DNA from: Roseiflexus sp. RS-1
GTDB lineage: Bacteria; Chloroflexota; Chloroflexia; Chloroflexales; Roseiflexaceae
Direction: 5' to 3'
Length of the DNA: 64,000 nt
Assembly (NCBI RefSeq): GCF_000016665.1
Contig: NC_009523.1
Location: 5,021,501-5,085,500, forward strand
Below are positions 26,269 to 34,611 of this stretch, piece after piece. Made by a program: the position numbers and the translations under genes. Each line of letters starts with the position of its first letter. The first letter of the stretch is position 1. The notes beneath the pieces were generated by a model. It ran no database searches. It saw only the letters and a program-made list of their open reading frames with translations, and was not told the origin of the DNA.

Positions 26269-26310
26269 GACAGGTGAACGCAATGCGGTCACCTGTCTGC
26301 TTTTTCATTT
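26269..26310 (+). terminator. Intrinsic terminator
   Basis: GACAGGTGA (26269-26277) pairs perfectly with TCACCTGTC (26289-26297), followed by TGCTTTTTCATTTTT. It ends the transcript of the MerR-GAF gene. The rest of 26179-26580 has no recognisable gene. Confidence 0.85.
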
Positions 26311-26580
26311 TTGCGTCCACTGCAAAAAGGGCAGGTCACCACTGCGGCGCAGCGTTCGCAGCGGCGGATTCCATCGCGAGTCACGCACCCGTATGTTGCG
26401 CAGGCCTGCATCATGGTTCGTTTGGAGGGTTCTCTGTGCCCTCGGCGTCTCAGCGGTGCGTGTTTGCAGCGAAGTCATTTTTGAAACATCGTCTATCCTG
26501 ATGTTAATGGAATTACAGCGAACGTGTGAAGGCGGACAACGTCTCGTCGATCTCATCCGGTTTTTTTAAAAAATATCAAC

Positions 26581-26609
26581 TTGACATTGGTGTTTCCCTG
26601 ATATACGAT
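26581..26609 (+). promoter_or_regulatory. Promoter of the membrane SARP-like gene
   Basis: TTGACA (26581-26586), a 17-base spacer and TACGAT (26604-26609) precede the GTG start at 26735 by about 120 bases. An A/T tract (TTTTTTTAAAAAA, 26561-26573) just upstream could act as an UP element. The leader begins with a short hairpin, GTGCG/CGCAC, near 26614-26634. Confidence 0.75.
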
Positions 26610-26734
26610 AGAAGTGCGTAGATAAGCGCACAGTACTCCGGCTCAATTCCTGGTTTTCTCCGACGAGGCGAACATGATACGGGTAAAGTTCGAGGTTGTC
26701 CGTATCCTCCCATCACTATGGAAGGAGCCTCATC

Positions 26735-28798
26735 GTGGACATCCCGTTATTGATCCATGTTGGCGGAAGTGTCGTCAGTTTTTGGGTCGGTCTGTTTCTG
26801 GGTAATCGCACCGCGTATCATCCCTCGACGCGATGGTTGCGCCTGACGTTTGTCCTCACCGGTTGCTACTTCCTCCTCAGAGCGATTGAATCCTTTCCCG
26901 ATCATCATGCCCAACTCCTCGCACAAATACAACTGGCGCTGGCGCTGGTTGCGCTGGCATGCTGGTACGGCTGGGTGATCGGCGTGCGCGGCATAACGCG
27001 TGCAGAGCGTCGGGCTCGCTGGATCTCTATTGCTCTGGCGGTCGGATGTGCGCTGATCGCTGCGCTCACCCTTGTGCCATCTGTGATCATCATCGGCGGG
27101 TACCTCGCCGTCACGCTGGCGAGCGTCTGGTTCAGGACCTGGCGACTGTACCGACGCGAAACGATCCTGCCAGCGCAGCGGGCAGCCGGAACGTTGCTCG
27201 TTGCGACCACAATCATCTGCATCAGTGTGGTGACGCTGGCAGCAGTCGCGTGGCTGCAATCAACGCCGTCGGAGATCGCCGGGATGTTGGTGCAGGCAGG
27301 TGAAGGGATGCTCTGTGGCGGCATTGCGCTGCTGGGGTATGGGGCGCTCATCTACACGCGTCGGCACGCAGGGCGCAACAGCGGTCGTGATTATCTGGTC
27401 AGCGGACTTGCCAGCCTGGGTATTGTGACAGTGTACGAGCTTATCCTGATTGCCTTTCACTACGTAACCCGGAGCGTGTTGACAGCGGAACAGGCGCTGG
27501 CGTTAGGGATCATCCTTGTGCCGGTGCTCATTGCCACCCACTTCGGGTTCGATCAACTGCGGGATGCGCTCGACTGGTTGCGTTTCGATCCGTCGTCGCG
27601 CCTGCTGCGCAGTATGATGCGTTCCTTCACCAGACAGATCGGCACGGAAAAACCGTGCGATCAGGTGGTGCGGGAGTGTCTGCAAACGCTCGCCTGTGTC
27701 GCCGACGTATCGCGCAGCGCGTTGTTCTGGTTCGAAGAGGACGAAGCGCGGTTGCTTGCATCATACGGGCATACACCGTCATATGCGCCCAAACAGAGCG
27801 ATCTTCTCGCCGTGCGGATGCAACCGTTCGATCAATGCGCTGACTACACCTATCTGCTGCCGCTCCGTGTGGCTCGAAAGCAGCGTGGCGCGCTGTTGCT
27901 CAGCAGTCCCGGTTATGGGCAATGGTCGCCCCGCGAGCGCGAGCAACTCAGTACACTCGGCATGTTGCTGGCGGCATATATCGATCACTCCCACTCCGAG
28001 CCGGTGACCATCCCGCAGCGCATTCACCGCCTCGAGGAGCAGGCGCGCGATGTGCAGCAACTGCACGCCGCATTGAGCGATGTGCAACCGCCCCTGGTGG
28101 TCATAACAACGCTGGGACGCTTCGAGGTTCAGGTCAACGGAACATCGGCGCAGTACCGGCGTATGCGCATTGGGCGGCATATGTTCCAGGGGATGTTGAT
28201 GTATCTCGTCGCTCACACAGGGCGTCCCGTTCGGCGTGATGTGCTGGTCGAGGTGGCGCTGGAGCATCGCCGTGGACGCAAACACGAAGATGATTTGCCG
28301 GACGAATCGCACTACATCTCCGGATTGCGCACAACCTTGCAGCATTGGGGGATGGGCGATGCACTGGAGGTGACTGCCGAAACTGTCACGCTGAAACGCC
28401 ATCCGTCCTGGACGACCGATACCGATCAGGTGCTGGCGTTGAGCAACAGCGCCCAACAGGATATCGCGCAGGGTCGGATTGAGGCGGCTGTGGCGGCGCT
28501 CGAAGAAGCGCTCAGTTTCTTCCACGGCGATTATTTGCCGCAGTACGACGCCCCTGACTATCGCATTGATCACGAACAACGAAGGTGGGAGCGTGAACGG
28601 GTGCAGATCGAGAAGTTCCTGCTCAGGTCTTACCTGCGCCTGCCAGACCTCTCCGCCAGGCAGCATGCTCCAAATATTGCAGACGCTATTCTGAGTCGGA
28701 ATGAAGATGATCCAGAGATGGTGCGCCTGGTACTGGATGTTGCGCAGCGTCTTCAGGACAATCATCTGCTTCAGCGCTGCCGATCCGTCCAGGGATGA
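26735..28798 (+). CDS. Membrane-anchored SARP/BTAD-type regulator with GAF region
   Basis: This 687-residue protein has seven to eight hydrophobic segments in residues 1-265 (7TM-type sensor), a GAF-like region at about 300-430 (VVRECLQTLACVADVSRSAL, YTYLLPLRVARKQRGALLL), and a short coil. A winged-helix plus BTAD-like tail follows from about 455 (VVITTLGRFEVQVNG, then the helical AVAALEEALSFFHGDYL). The LGRFEVxxNG opening is typical of SARP-like transcription factors, but placing it on a membrane sensor is uncommon. The GTG at 26735 is seven bases after AAGGAG and is preferred over an earlier in-frame start at 26696. It has its own promoter. The signal and targets are unknown. Confidence 0.8.
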   Translation: MDIPLLIHVGGSVVSFWVGLFLGNRTAYHPSTRWLRLTFVLTGCYFLLRAIESFPDHHAQLLAQIQLALALVALACWYGWVIGVRGITRAERRARWISIALAVGCALIAALTLVPSVIIIGGYLAVTLASVWFRTWRLYRRETILPAQRAAGTLLVATTIICISVVTLAAVAWLQSTPSEIAGMLVQAGEGMLCGGIALLGYGALIYTRRHAGRNSGRDYLVSGLASLGIVTVYELILIAFHYVTRSVLTAEQALALGIILVPVLIATHFGFDQLRDALDWLRFDPSSRLLRSMMRSFTRQIGTEKPCDQVVRECLQTLACVADVSRSALFWFEEDEARLLASYGHTPSYAPKQSDLLAVRMQPFDQCADYTYLLPLRVARKQRGALLLSSPGYGQWSPREREQLSTLGMLLAAYIDHSHSEPVTIPQRIHRLEEQARDVQQLHAALSDVQPPLVVITTLGRFEVQVNGTSAQYRRMRIGRHMFQGMLMYLVAHTGRPVRRDVLVEVALEHRRGRKHEDDLPDESHYISGLRTTLQHWGMGDALEVTAETVTLKRHPSWTTDTDQVLALSNSAQQDIAQGRIEAAVAALEEALSFFHGDYLPQYDAPDYRIDHEQRRWERERVQIEKFLLRSYLRLPDLSARQHAPNIADAILSRNEDDPEMVRLVLDVAQRLQDNHLLQRCRSVQG

Positions 28799-28981
28799 TC
28801 GCTTACCCTCCTCCTTCTAGAAACATTAGAAAATCTTTGTTTATCTCTAAATTTTCGAGATCACCGATATTTCTCGTCCGTATCTCAGTCATTTCTCAGC
28901 AGCATACCTAGAATGAAACTGTCACCGCAGGGGGCATTGCTCGTTGAGCAACGCCGTTCCGGTGGCAGAGAGGGGGCTGCG

Positions 28982-29437
28982 ATGACACCATCCGCACATT
29001 CCTTCGCTCGTGATCTGGTCTTTCGTCCACATCCGCACATTGTCGCCAGCAAGATTGTTGCGCTCCTGGGAATTGGCGGCGGCATGCTCCTGGCGGGCAT
29101 CATTCACGCTTCCGTACTGACGCTGCCAGCAGTGATCGTCGCGCTGGCGCTGGCGCTGCGCATCGCGTATCTGGAACTGGCGACATGCCTGATCGTGCGG
29201 GGCGACACACTGTTGCTGCGGTCTGGTTGGATCCTCCGCCGGGAAGAACGCATCGCCCTCTATCGCGCCGACGTGATGACAACGCAGAGTCTGGCAGGTC
29301 GCCTGCTGGATTACGGTCACATCACGTTTACCTGCGATGATCGAACGGTTGAGGTGCGCAACATTGCTCAATTTCGACGGTTGCAGGAGGAACTCGCTCG
29401 GTTACAACGCATTCCAGCCCTGTGGAGGTCCTCATGA
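28982..29437 (+). CDS. PH-domain (bPH2/DUF304-like) membrane protein
   Basis: A 151-residue protein with two adjacent membrane segments (about residues 24-60, GIGGGMLLAGIIHASVL and LPAVIVALALALRIAYL), followed by a bacterial PH-like domain (GDTLLLRSGWILRREERIAL, VMTTQSLAGRLLDYGHITFT, VEVRNI). The order is typical of DUF304 proteins. The ATG at 28982 follows AGAGGGGG; an earlier in-frame ATG at 28913 adds residues without structure. The stop overlaps the next start as ATGA, so it is co-translated with the kinase. Confidence 0.82.
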   Translation: MTPSAHSFARDLVFRPHPHIVASKIVALLGIGGGMLLAGIIHASVLTLPAVIVALALALRIAYLELATCLIVRGDTLLLRSGWILRREERIALYRADVMTTQSLAGRLLDYGHITFTCDDRTVEVRNIAQFRRLQEELARLQRIPALWRSS

Positions 29438-30510
29438 AGCGATTTGTGCAAGACCTGGCGAGACAATTTGCGTTCGCGTTGATAGTGGTGGCGTTGATCG
29501 TGCTGGTGCTGGGCGAGGAGGCGCGGCGCGCAGCAGATTTCGCGTTTCTGCTCGCGGTCGGTCTCGGTCTGCTGGGGATCGAGTGGATCGTCGCACTGTC
29601 CGACCGCATCCGCTGCAATGTGTCGTCCTGTCTGGTGTCTGACGTCTGTACGCGCGCGTCGAGTCGCTCAACGCCTTCACCGTGCGCGTTCAGGCAGCGT
29701 GGTCGCCATCAGGCGTCGGAGGGAGTGACCGTTCCCCTCTTCCGGCGTGCGTCGCAGGCGGCGCTCCAACATGCGTCCGTGTCGCGTCGCTTGCCGGAGT
29801 ACCGTGAGATGACGCATCTCCGCCGAACAGCGCTGCACGAGGTGCTGATGGCGCGCAATGCACATACCGGGCAGCGCGTGGTCATCAAGCGGGTGCTGCC
29901 CGGCGTTGCAAATCGTGATCTGAAACGCGAGGCGGGAATGCTCGTCTGGCTTGAACTGGAGCGTGTGCCGATCCCGGCGCCGCGCTATATCGATTACCAG
30001 GAGCGCGATGGGCGCAGCACCCTGGTGATGACGTACATCGAGGGACGCACGGTTGAGGAACTGTCGGCGACCGGGACGCTTTCCGCTCCGGTGATCGTCC
30101 GGCTGCTGGCGAGGATGTGTGTGGCGCTCGACGTGCTGCACCGCGCCGGGTATGCGCACCAGGATATCAAACCCGCCAATCTGATCCTGGAACCCGGCGG
30201 CTCGCTGGCGGTCATTGATTGGGGTTCGGCGCGGCGCATCCATATCCCCTACGATCCGGGCGCGATCACCTGCACGCCGGAATTTGCCAGCCCGGAGCAG
30301 TTGCGCGGACTGGTGCTGCCGGGCAACGACCTGTACGCTGTCGGGAAGACGCTGGCAGCCGTTATCCCGGCGCCGCCGCCAGCGCTGGCGCAGGTCATCG
30401 CCCGCGCGACCGGTCCTCTGTCGCGCCGGTACGCCACCGGCGCCGATCTGTCCCGCGCGCTGCTGACGGCGATGCGCATCGATGCAGCGTGGCAGGGCGG
30501 GGCGGCGTAA
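29434..30510 (+). CDS. Membrane-linked Ser/Thr protein kinase-like protein
   Basis: The 358-residue frame has two hydrophobic segments in residues 10-60, a low-complexity linker (about 65-100) and a kinase-like domain from about 110. Motifs: VVIKRVLPG (catalytic Lys), HQDIKPANLILE (HxDxxxxN) and VIDWGSARR (DWG in place of DFG). The lobe after the activation loop (FASPEQLRGLVL, NDLYAVGKTL) is short, so it is a compact Rio/Bud32-like or ABC1-like kinase. GGAGG lies five bases before the ATG at 29434. The linker reads like shifted sequence: another frame there gives LYARVESLNAFTVRVQAAW. A GTG at 29725, just after GGAGG, could be the real kinase start, with the membrane part a separate, frame-damaged gene. 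Confidence 0.75.
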   Translation: MKRFVQDLARQFAFALIVVALIVLVLGEEARRAADFAFLLAVGLGLLGIEWIVALSDRIRCNVSSCLVSDVCTRASSRSTPSPCAFRQRGRHQASEGVTVPLFRRASQAALQHASVSRRLPEYREMTHLRRTALHEVLMARNAHTGQRVVIKRVLPGVANRDLKREAGMLVWLELERVPIPAPRYIDYQERDGRSTLVMTYIEGRTVEELSATGTLSAPVIVRLLARMCVALDVLHRAGYAHQDIKPANLILEPGGSLAVIDWGSARRIHIPYDPGAITCTPEFASPEQLRGLVLPGNDLYAVGKTLAAVIPAPPPALAQVIARATGPLSRRYATGADLSRALLTAMRIDAAWQGGAA

Positions 30511-30570
30511 TCGAGGGGCGCAGGGGAGCATTGCTGACGGCGATGCGTATCGATGCAGCGTAGGAGGGCC
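30463..30570 (+). repeat. Duplicated 3' end of the kinase gene
   Basis: CTGACGGCGATGCGCATCGATGCAGCGT (from 30463) recurs with one change 71 bp downstream (from 30534), after the stop codon. The segment between holds GAGGGGCGCAGGGG, which resembles the G-rich tract at 20177-20240. A slipped-strand or short-repeat duplication at the gene end is the simplest reading. Confidence 0.8.
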
Positions 30571-30841
30571 GAGACGCTATTTCGCGCAGGTGGTTCTCTC
30601 AACTCTGTGGCATCAGTTGCGAGAACCATGTCGCGGCGTAGTACGTGCTGATTGGAAAGGAGCGGGTCAACTCCTGCGAATGTTTATGTGCCAGATCATC
30701 GAGCGAGATCCGCATCTTCCTGATGGATGGCATCCCGTTGGGGGCGGTGGATTCGATGACCTGAGCGATCCCCCCTCGCCAGGGCAAATGCTCCAATATG
30801 CATATGGAACTGGCAGCGCGGGGCCTTTTGCTCTTGTGTAC
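30571..30841. other. Intergenic remnant, nothing recognised
   Basis: A minus-strand frame (30599-30796, 65 residues, MEHLPWRGGIAQVIES) has no clear ribosome-binding site or domain. It may be a decayed gene or mobile-element end beside the MITE cluster that follows. Confidence 0.3.
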
Positions 30842-31083
30842 GGCTAATGGAGATTGAGAAATAAATCCGCTATATCGCGCTAGCCGTCGGGCTAATGGAG
30901 ATTGAGAAATAAATCCGCTATCCCGCGCTAGCCGTGGGGCTGAAGCCCTCGGCTAGCCAGGGCGAAGCCCGCCTGCGCGGGCTATACCGGAATAATTATT
31001 CAAAGACCATCAGCCCTCGGCTATGGAATGCGAAGCCCGCCTGCGCGGGCTATAGCGGAGTAATTACTCAAAGACCATTAGCC
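30842..31083. mobile_element. Two nested MITE-like palindromic elements
   Basis: Imperfect terminal inverted repeats begin GGCTAATGGagaTTGAgaAAT at 30842 and 30890. They are matched on the other side by GGCTgATGGTCTTTGAATAAT ending near 31015 and GGCTAATGGTCTTTGAGTAAT ending at 31083 (read on the minus strand). The core holds the palindromes CTAGCCGTGGGGCTGAAGCC and AAGCCCGCCTGCGCGGGCT. The arrangement left-left-right-right suggests one copy inserted beside or into another. A third copy lies at 42637-42761. No coding capacity. Confidence 0.85.
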
Positions 31084-31111
31084 TCTCTGCCCGGATACAC
31101 ACTAGACTTCA

Positions 31112-32169
31112 TCAAGATTCGTTTTGATTTTTGGACTGCTTTTTGCGTTTCAGCCAAATTCGGAAGTTATGCAGCCCGCAACATGTTTCCATGACCATAT
31201 CCCGAAATTCGGAACAACTGAAGCGGATAATGTCGTGAATGATTCGATACCGCTTGATATCGCCGATAACATGTTCAATACGAACGCGAACGGATGAGAT
31301 ACGCCGGTTTTCCTCCTTTTCCTGCGGCGTGAGGGTTCCATTGCGCGGCTTCTTCTTTGGCTGCATAATCTGGACGCCAGGCAGGGTAAATCCTTGAAAT
31401 CCGGCGTCTTGATAGAGAATGCTCGCGTTTGGAAGGGTGTATCCCGCTTCATCCGCAATACATTTATCGTGGACCCTTCCTTCGTAGGTGTCACTCAAAA
31501 AGTGAATAGAGCCAAACTCATCAATGATGAGAACGTTCTTAAGCGTATGTCGTTTCTTCTTACCGCTGTAATACAACTCCCGGTCGACTTTGTCGCTTGG
31601 ACGGCGAATGGGACGTTCTACGCCGTCATGGATAAAAAGGGGGGCGCTTTTGTCGCATGCGACGGTTCTTCACACGACGGTTCTTCACACGACGGTTCTT
31701 CACACGACGGTTCTTCACACGACGGTTCTTCACACGACGGTTCTTCACACGACGGTTCTTCACACGACGGTTCTTCCTGCAATCGCCTCGCCAGGTCGTC
31801 GGCAGTGCGCGCAGGCAGGAGATTTTGCTGTGAAAGCGCATAGTTCAGCGCTCCGTGCAAAAGATGCACCCATTTGCTTACGTTTGATTGGCTCATTTGA
31901 AAGAGGTGTCCGTGCATCACTTGCGTTGGGTTTTGTTTTAAGTAGGTCAAAATAAAGAGCAATTTATCTTCTGTTGTCGGAAGCGGCGAGTTTGCATACG
32001 AGACGTAGCGACGACAATATCGGACGCGGCCATCAATCGTGCGACGTTTCATATACGCTTCAAATGCGGCGTGGAAGATCGGAACCAGCGCGTGGAACTC
32101 TTCAACGGTCAGTCCGGTCATAGAGCGTAATTTCTCCGGATTTTCGATAATGGATCGATACTTACACAT
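31112..32169 (-). pseudogene. DDE transposase, frameshifted
   Basis: The first frame (32169-31618, 183 residues, MCKYRSIIENPEKLRSMTG) has the HTH of IS5-like transposases (QMSQSNVSKWVHLL). It ends soon after an EEPSC repeat in MTA-stop. The second frame (to 31112) continues with IHDGVERPIRRPSDKVDREL, the DDE-type segments YYSGKKKRHTLKNVLI and LYQDAGFQG, and the acidic RVRIEHVIGDIKRY. Joining them needs a -1 shift in the tract AAAAAGGGGGG (31634-31644, plus strand), read as CCCCCCTTTTT. This could be programmed or transcriptional slippage, or a mutation. The tract is not a standard slippery heptamer, so I favour a damaged or slippage-dependent gene. Confidence 0.8.
31661..31780 (-). repeat. 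15-bp tandem repeat inside the transposase
   Basis: Eight copies of GACGGTTCTTCACAC (plus strand; the last ends CCTGC) encode (EEPSC)n in the first transposase frame. The unit is a multiple of three, so copy number does not change the frame. It lies at the border between the HTH and DDE parts, next to the frameshift tract. Confidence 0.97.
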
Positions 32170-32387
32170 CGTTTTTCTCCATTTTCAGATTGTACAAAAA
32201 TAGTATATCACTAAATCTTGATGATGTCTACTGTAGAAGCGGTGTTTGTCAATGGCGATATTCTACAAGACGACGTAGCCGATAATGTGTTTGACCTGCT
32301 CCCCCCTCGCGACACCTTTCCATGTGAGCTACGCGCATTTGCTCAGGACGGTCATATGTTGTGCCAGTTTGGACGATGGAGGCACAA

Positions 32388-32648
32388 ATGAAAATCAGAC
32401 ATGTGATTACCTTCTTTTCTGTTATTCTGATTGTTTATTTTGCTCTCGGTCTTGCTTTTCATGTCAGGTGGAGTAATGAGCTGGTAAAGTGTAATGAAGT
32501 ATTGAGAGAACAAGGTGAGTTCGTAGAACCGGAGATGTTTAGAACCGCAACGGGATTTATCTTTAACGTGACATTTTGGCCTGTTTATTCTGCTGCCAAT
32601 ATCTATCATGATGGGACACCTTTTGCAACGCCATGCACTCACTCTTGA
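32388..32648 (+). CDS. Small single-pass membrane protein, unknown
   Basis: An 86-residue frame begins MKIRHVITFFSVILIVYFAL after GGAGG at five bases, so it is probably translated. One hydrophobic segment (residues 5-25) is followed by a short extracytoplasmic domain with two cysteines. The A+T content is visibly higher than in neighbouring genes, and it sits between two IS elements, so it may be acquired or part of an island. No family is recognised. Confidence 0.55.
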   Translation: MKIRHVITFFSVILIVYFALGLAFHVRWSNELVKCNEVLREQGEFVEPEMFRTATGFIFNVTFWPVYSAANIYHDGTPFATPCTHS

Positions 32649-32711
32649 TATCTCATCACATTGACAAACTGTTGATTTGTATTGCTACACAGCTTAGAGC
32701 GTGATCAAAAA

Positions 32712-33149
32712 CTAACATCTCGGATAGAGCCGATTCAGGAGCATTGCAATAGAACCGAGATAAAGAAAGGCTTCGCTTGATTCTGGGTTGCGGTTGTTGC
32801 GGCGAATAATTATTCGCCGCAACAACCGATTGCGTCCCGCCCACGCAATCGAGCGTTCCACCACCCATCGCTTCGGAATGACCGCAAATCCCGTTTGTCC
32901 AGGCGGTTTTTCAATAACATTCAGGCGTATCGCCGTGTTCTGTTGCAGCCATTCATCTAACCCTTTTTTGTATCCCTCATCCACGCGAATCTCGCGCATC
33001 CGGGGAAATGAGTGATGATGCGCGGCGAGAAGCCACTCGGCGCCTTCAGTATCCGAAATATCGGCGGGATGGACCAACACGCGCAACAAGAACCCATTTG
33101 TATCAACCCAGCATTGCCGTTTGCGCCCGTTGACCTTTGTTTCCCCCAT
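32712..33149 (-). CDS. IS5-family transposase, C-terminal frame
   Basis: A 145-residue frame holding the rest of the DDE domain: KVNGRKRQCWVDTNGFLLRV, the second Asp in VDEGYKKG and the Glu in RWVVERSIAW, ending RNPESSEAFLYLGSIAMLLNR. It probably depends on frameshifting from the first frame, because the ATG at 33149 has no ribosome-binding site. The shift signal GGGGGAAACAAAGG does not match a standard -1 slippery site, so the element may be inactive. Confidence 0.85.
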   Translation of the reverse strand: MGETKVNGRKRQCWVDTNGFLLRVLVHPADISDTEGAEWLLAAHHHSFPRMREIRVDEGYKKGLDEWLQQNTAIRLNVIEKPPGQTGFAVIPKRWVVERSIAWAGRNRLLRRIIIRRNNRNPESSEAFLYLGSIAMLLNRLYPRC

Positions 33150-33537
33150 CGTCGCCGCGTTCTCCGCCTGCTTCGGTCGTTGTGACGGATGGGGAGTCCA
33201 GGACGCTGATGGACGGCTCCGGATCGCGATTCAACGCCTGTCGCGCCAGTTTCCGCAGCGTATCATTGATTTTGATGAATGTTCCATCACGATTCCATTT
33301 GTCGAAAGAGTACCGAACGGAACTCATTGGCGGAACATCTTTCGGAAGCATGCGCCATTGGCAGCCCGTACGATTTTTGGAGAGCAGCGCGTTGACGATC
33401 GCGCGGCGATCAATTTCGGTCGGACGCCCGCCGTTGGGCGACGGCGCGGTGACGAGTGGCGCGATAGCGGCCCACTGTTCATCGGTCAGATCGGTCGCAT
33501 CCTTGGTTGGATAGGATCGAAGCGCACGTCGTGGCAT
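33103..33537 (-). CDS. IS5-family transposase, N-terminal frame
   Basis: A 144-residue product begins MPRRALRSYPTKDATDLTDE with DEQWAAIAPLV, the DUF4096-like head of this IS group, and reaches the first catalytic Asp in SVLDSPSV. It then leaves the family frame at GDDGGNKGQRAQ. The following frame overlaps by 47 bp. A +1 (or -2) shift near 33140 would restore the usual DGGKKVKGRKRH-like junction. Confidence 0.85.
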   Translation of the reverse strand: MPRRALRSYPTKDATDLTDEQWAAIAPLVTAPSPNGGRPTEIDRRAIVNALLSKNRTGCQWRMLPKDVPPMSSVRYSFDKWNRDGTFIKINDTLRKLARQALNRDPEPSISVLDSPSVTTTEAGGERGDDGGNKGQRAQTAMLG

Positions 33538-33715
33538 ACGAAATTGCTCCTCATCAGAACGGCATGGTCGCCATCATGATACCACAAATCCGGTTTTCTG
33601 ATCGCCCTCTTACACGGGTTTCTGTCACACCATACATACCGTATTCGATTTAATCAACTGAAAGCCAGAAATGTCATGTATCGAACTCAATGGATTACAG
33701 TTGCACTGTCGATCC

Positions 33716-33909
33716 CGGTGGGGCGGCCGCCCTTCGGTGAGGTAGTTGTGACGATTGGCGCAATGGCAGCCCATTGCGCATCGGTCAGATCAATCGCATC
33801 CTGCGTCGGATAGAGGCACGCTCACGTTTCGGAAGGATGTGCTTCTCCGCATCAGAAAGCCATATTCACCATCATAATACCACAGACCCGAGTCTTTGAT
33901 CACGCTCTC
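33716..33909 (-). mobile_element. Relic of a second IS5-family element
   Basis: Minus-strand sequence encodes YPTQDAIDLTDAQWAAIAPIV, homologous to the head of the transposase at 33537. The flank to 33909 ends in AGAGCGTGATCAAAGACT, the inverted repeat of the same family. Only this end remains; the left end and catalytic region are missing. Confidence 0.85.
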
Positions 33910-33980
33910 AATGAAACCCTGGAGGCAATTGGCGCGTCCTATGGCTGCCGGTTTGCTACGTAGAACGAAAGGGGCGCCGG

Positions 33981-34574
33981 ATGCACACACTGACATTGCG
34001 CGCACGGCTGATCGCCGCTGGCTGCGCTGCTGCCGCACTCTGGGGAATTGGGGCAGGCGCATGGGCGATCAGCCAGTCGCTGGCGCCCCTGATCTTCTTC
34101 GGGTATCTGGGAACGATTATCGCACCGGGAATACTGTTCTACCTGGGTCTGCCACCGGCGAAACGCAGCGCTGGACGTCGCCCGCTGGTGGCTGCTATTG
34201 GCATAGGGATGCTCGCTGCGGCGCTGGCGCGCGTTCTCGCACAGCACTCGATTGTGGCAGTCGAGGGGTTCTTCTTCGAGTTGTTCAGCGGTGCCGCGTC
34301 GCAATCGCGCTCCAGCGCCTGGTGCAGCGTCGTGCGCAGCGTCAGCAGTTCACGCACTTCCTGCACCTTGCCGCCAGTCGCCGTCGCCATATACCATCCG
34401 ACCGCCCACGGCGCTGCGCAAAGCGTCCGCCACTCCTCTGGCGTTACCTGTTCCTGGATCATTGCACATCCCACTTTCTGTCATTGCTGTGCACTTCTAT
34501 CATACACCCAACATTCAGTTCCTGGATTTCCCGCACTCCCATGTCTCGCTGTCGCCGTTCATCGAAGCAGGTGA
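33981..34574 (+). CDS. Membrane protein with probably foreign C-terminus
   Basis: The frame of 197 residues opens MHTLTLRARLIAAGCAAAAL, with three hydrophobic segments up to about residue 95, and then changes to Ser/Cys-rich sequence. The part from about 34275 is antisense to a recognisable gene start on the minus strand (see the pseudogene at 34275-34462). I infer that the original 3' end was lost by rearrangement at about 34270. No clear ribosome-binding site precedes it. Confidence 0.4.
   Translation: MHTLTLRARLIAAGCAAAALWGIGAGAWAISQSLAPLIFFGYLGTIIAPGILFYLGLPPAKRSAGRRPLVAAIGIGMLAAALARVLAQHSIVAVEGFFFELFSGAASQSRSSAWCSVVRSVSSSRTSCTLPPVAVAIYHPTAHGAAQSVRHSSGVTCSWIIAHPTFCHCCALLSYTQHSVPGFPALPCLAVAVHRSR
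34275..34462 (-). pseudogene. Truncated gene start, hypothetical family
   Basis: Minus-strand ATG at 34462 opens MIQEQVTPEEWRTLCAAPWA, then VGWYMATATGGKVQEVRELL. This looks like the conserved N-terminus of a real, uncharacterised family. After about 60 residues (ERDCDAAPLNN) the sequence becomes the antisense of the plus-strand membrane protein, so two truncated genes meet tail to tail. Confidence 0.5.
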
Positions 34575-34611
34575 GACAATCGCGCCCCGAACGCCGAGCC
34601 TGTACGTTCCC

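Larger units (their letters stand above)
31099..32234 (-). mobile_element. IS5-superfamily-like insertion sequence
   Basis: Terminal inverted repeats are ACACTAGACTTCATCAAGATT (31099-31119) and, reading inward on the minus strand, ACAGTAGACATCATCAAGATT (32234-32214), matching at 18 of 21 positions. The 1.14-kb element encodes a DDE transposase split by a frameshift. The target duplication could not be defined. It sits 16 bp from the MITE cluster. Confidence 0.85.
32697..33609 (-). mobile_element. IS5-family insertion sequence with TTA duplication
   Basis: The element is 913 bp with inverted repeats GAGCGTGATCAAAAACT (left) and GAGGGCGATCAGAAAACC (right, minus strand). It is flanked on both sides by TTA (32694-32696 and 33610-33612), the 3-bp target duplication typical of the IS427/IS402 group. 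It carries two overlapping transposase frames. The intact duplication suggests a fairly recent insertion. Confidence 0.88.

Noticed and set aside
24769-26292. A 507-codon minus-strand frame opposite the MerR-GAF gene
   Set aside because: It is a shadow of the long plus-strand gene, rich in Arg, His and Gln, with no family match.
31661-31780. Possible CRISPR-like or regulatory iteron array
   Set aside because: The units are contiguous in-frame 15-mers inside a transposase, with no spacers.
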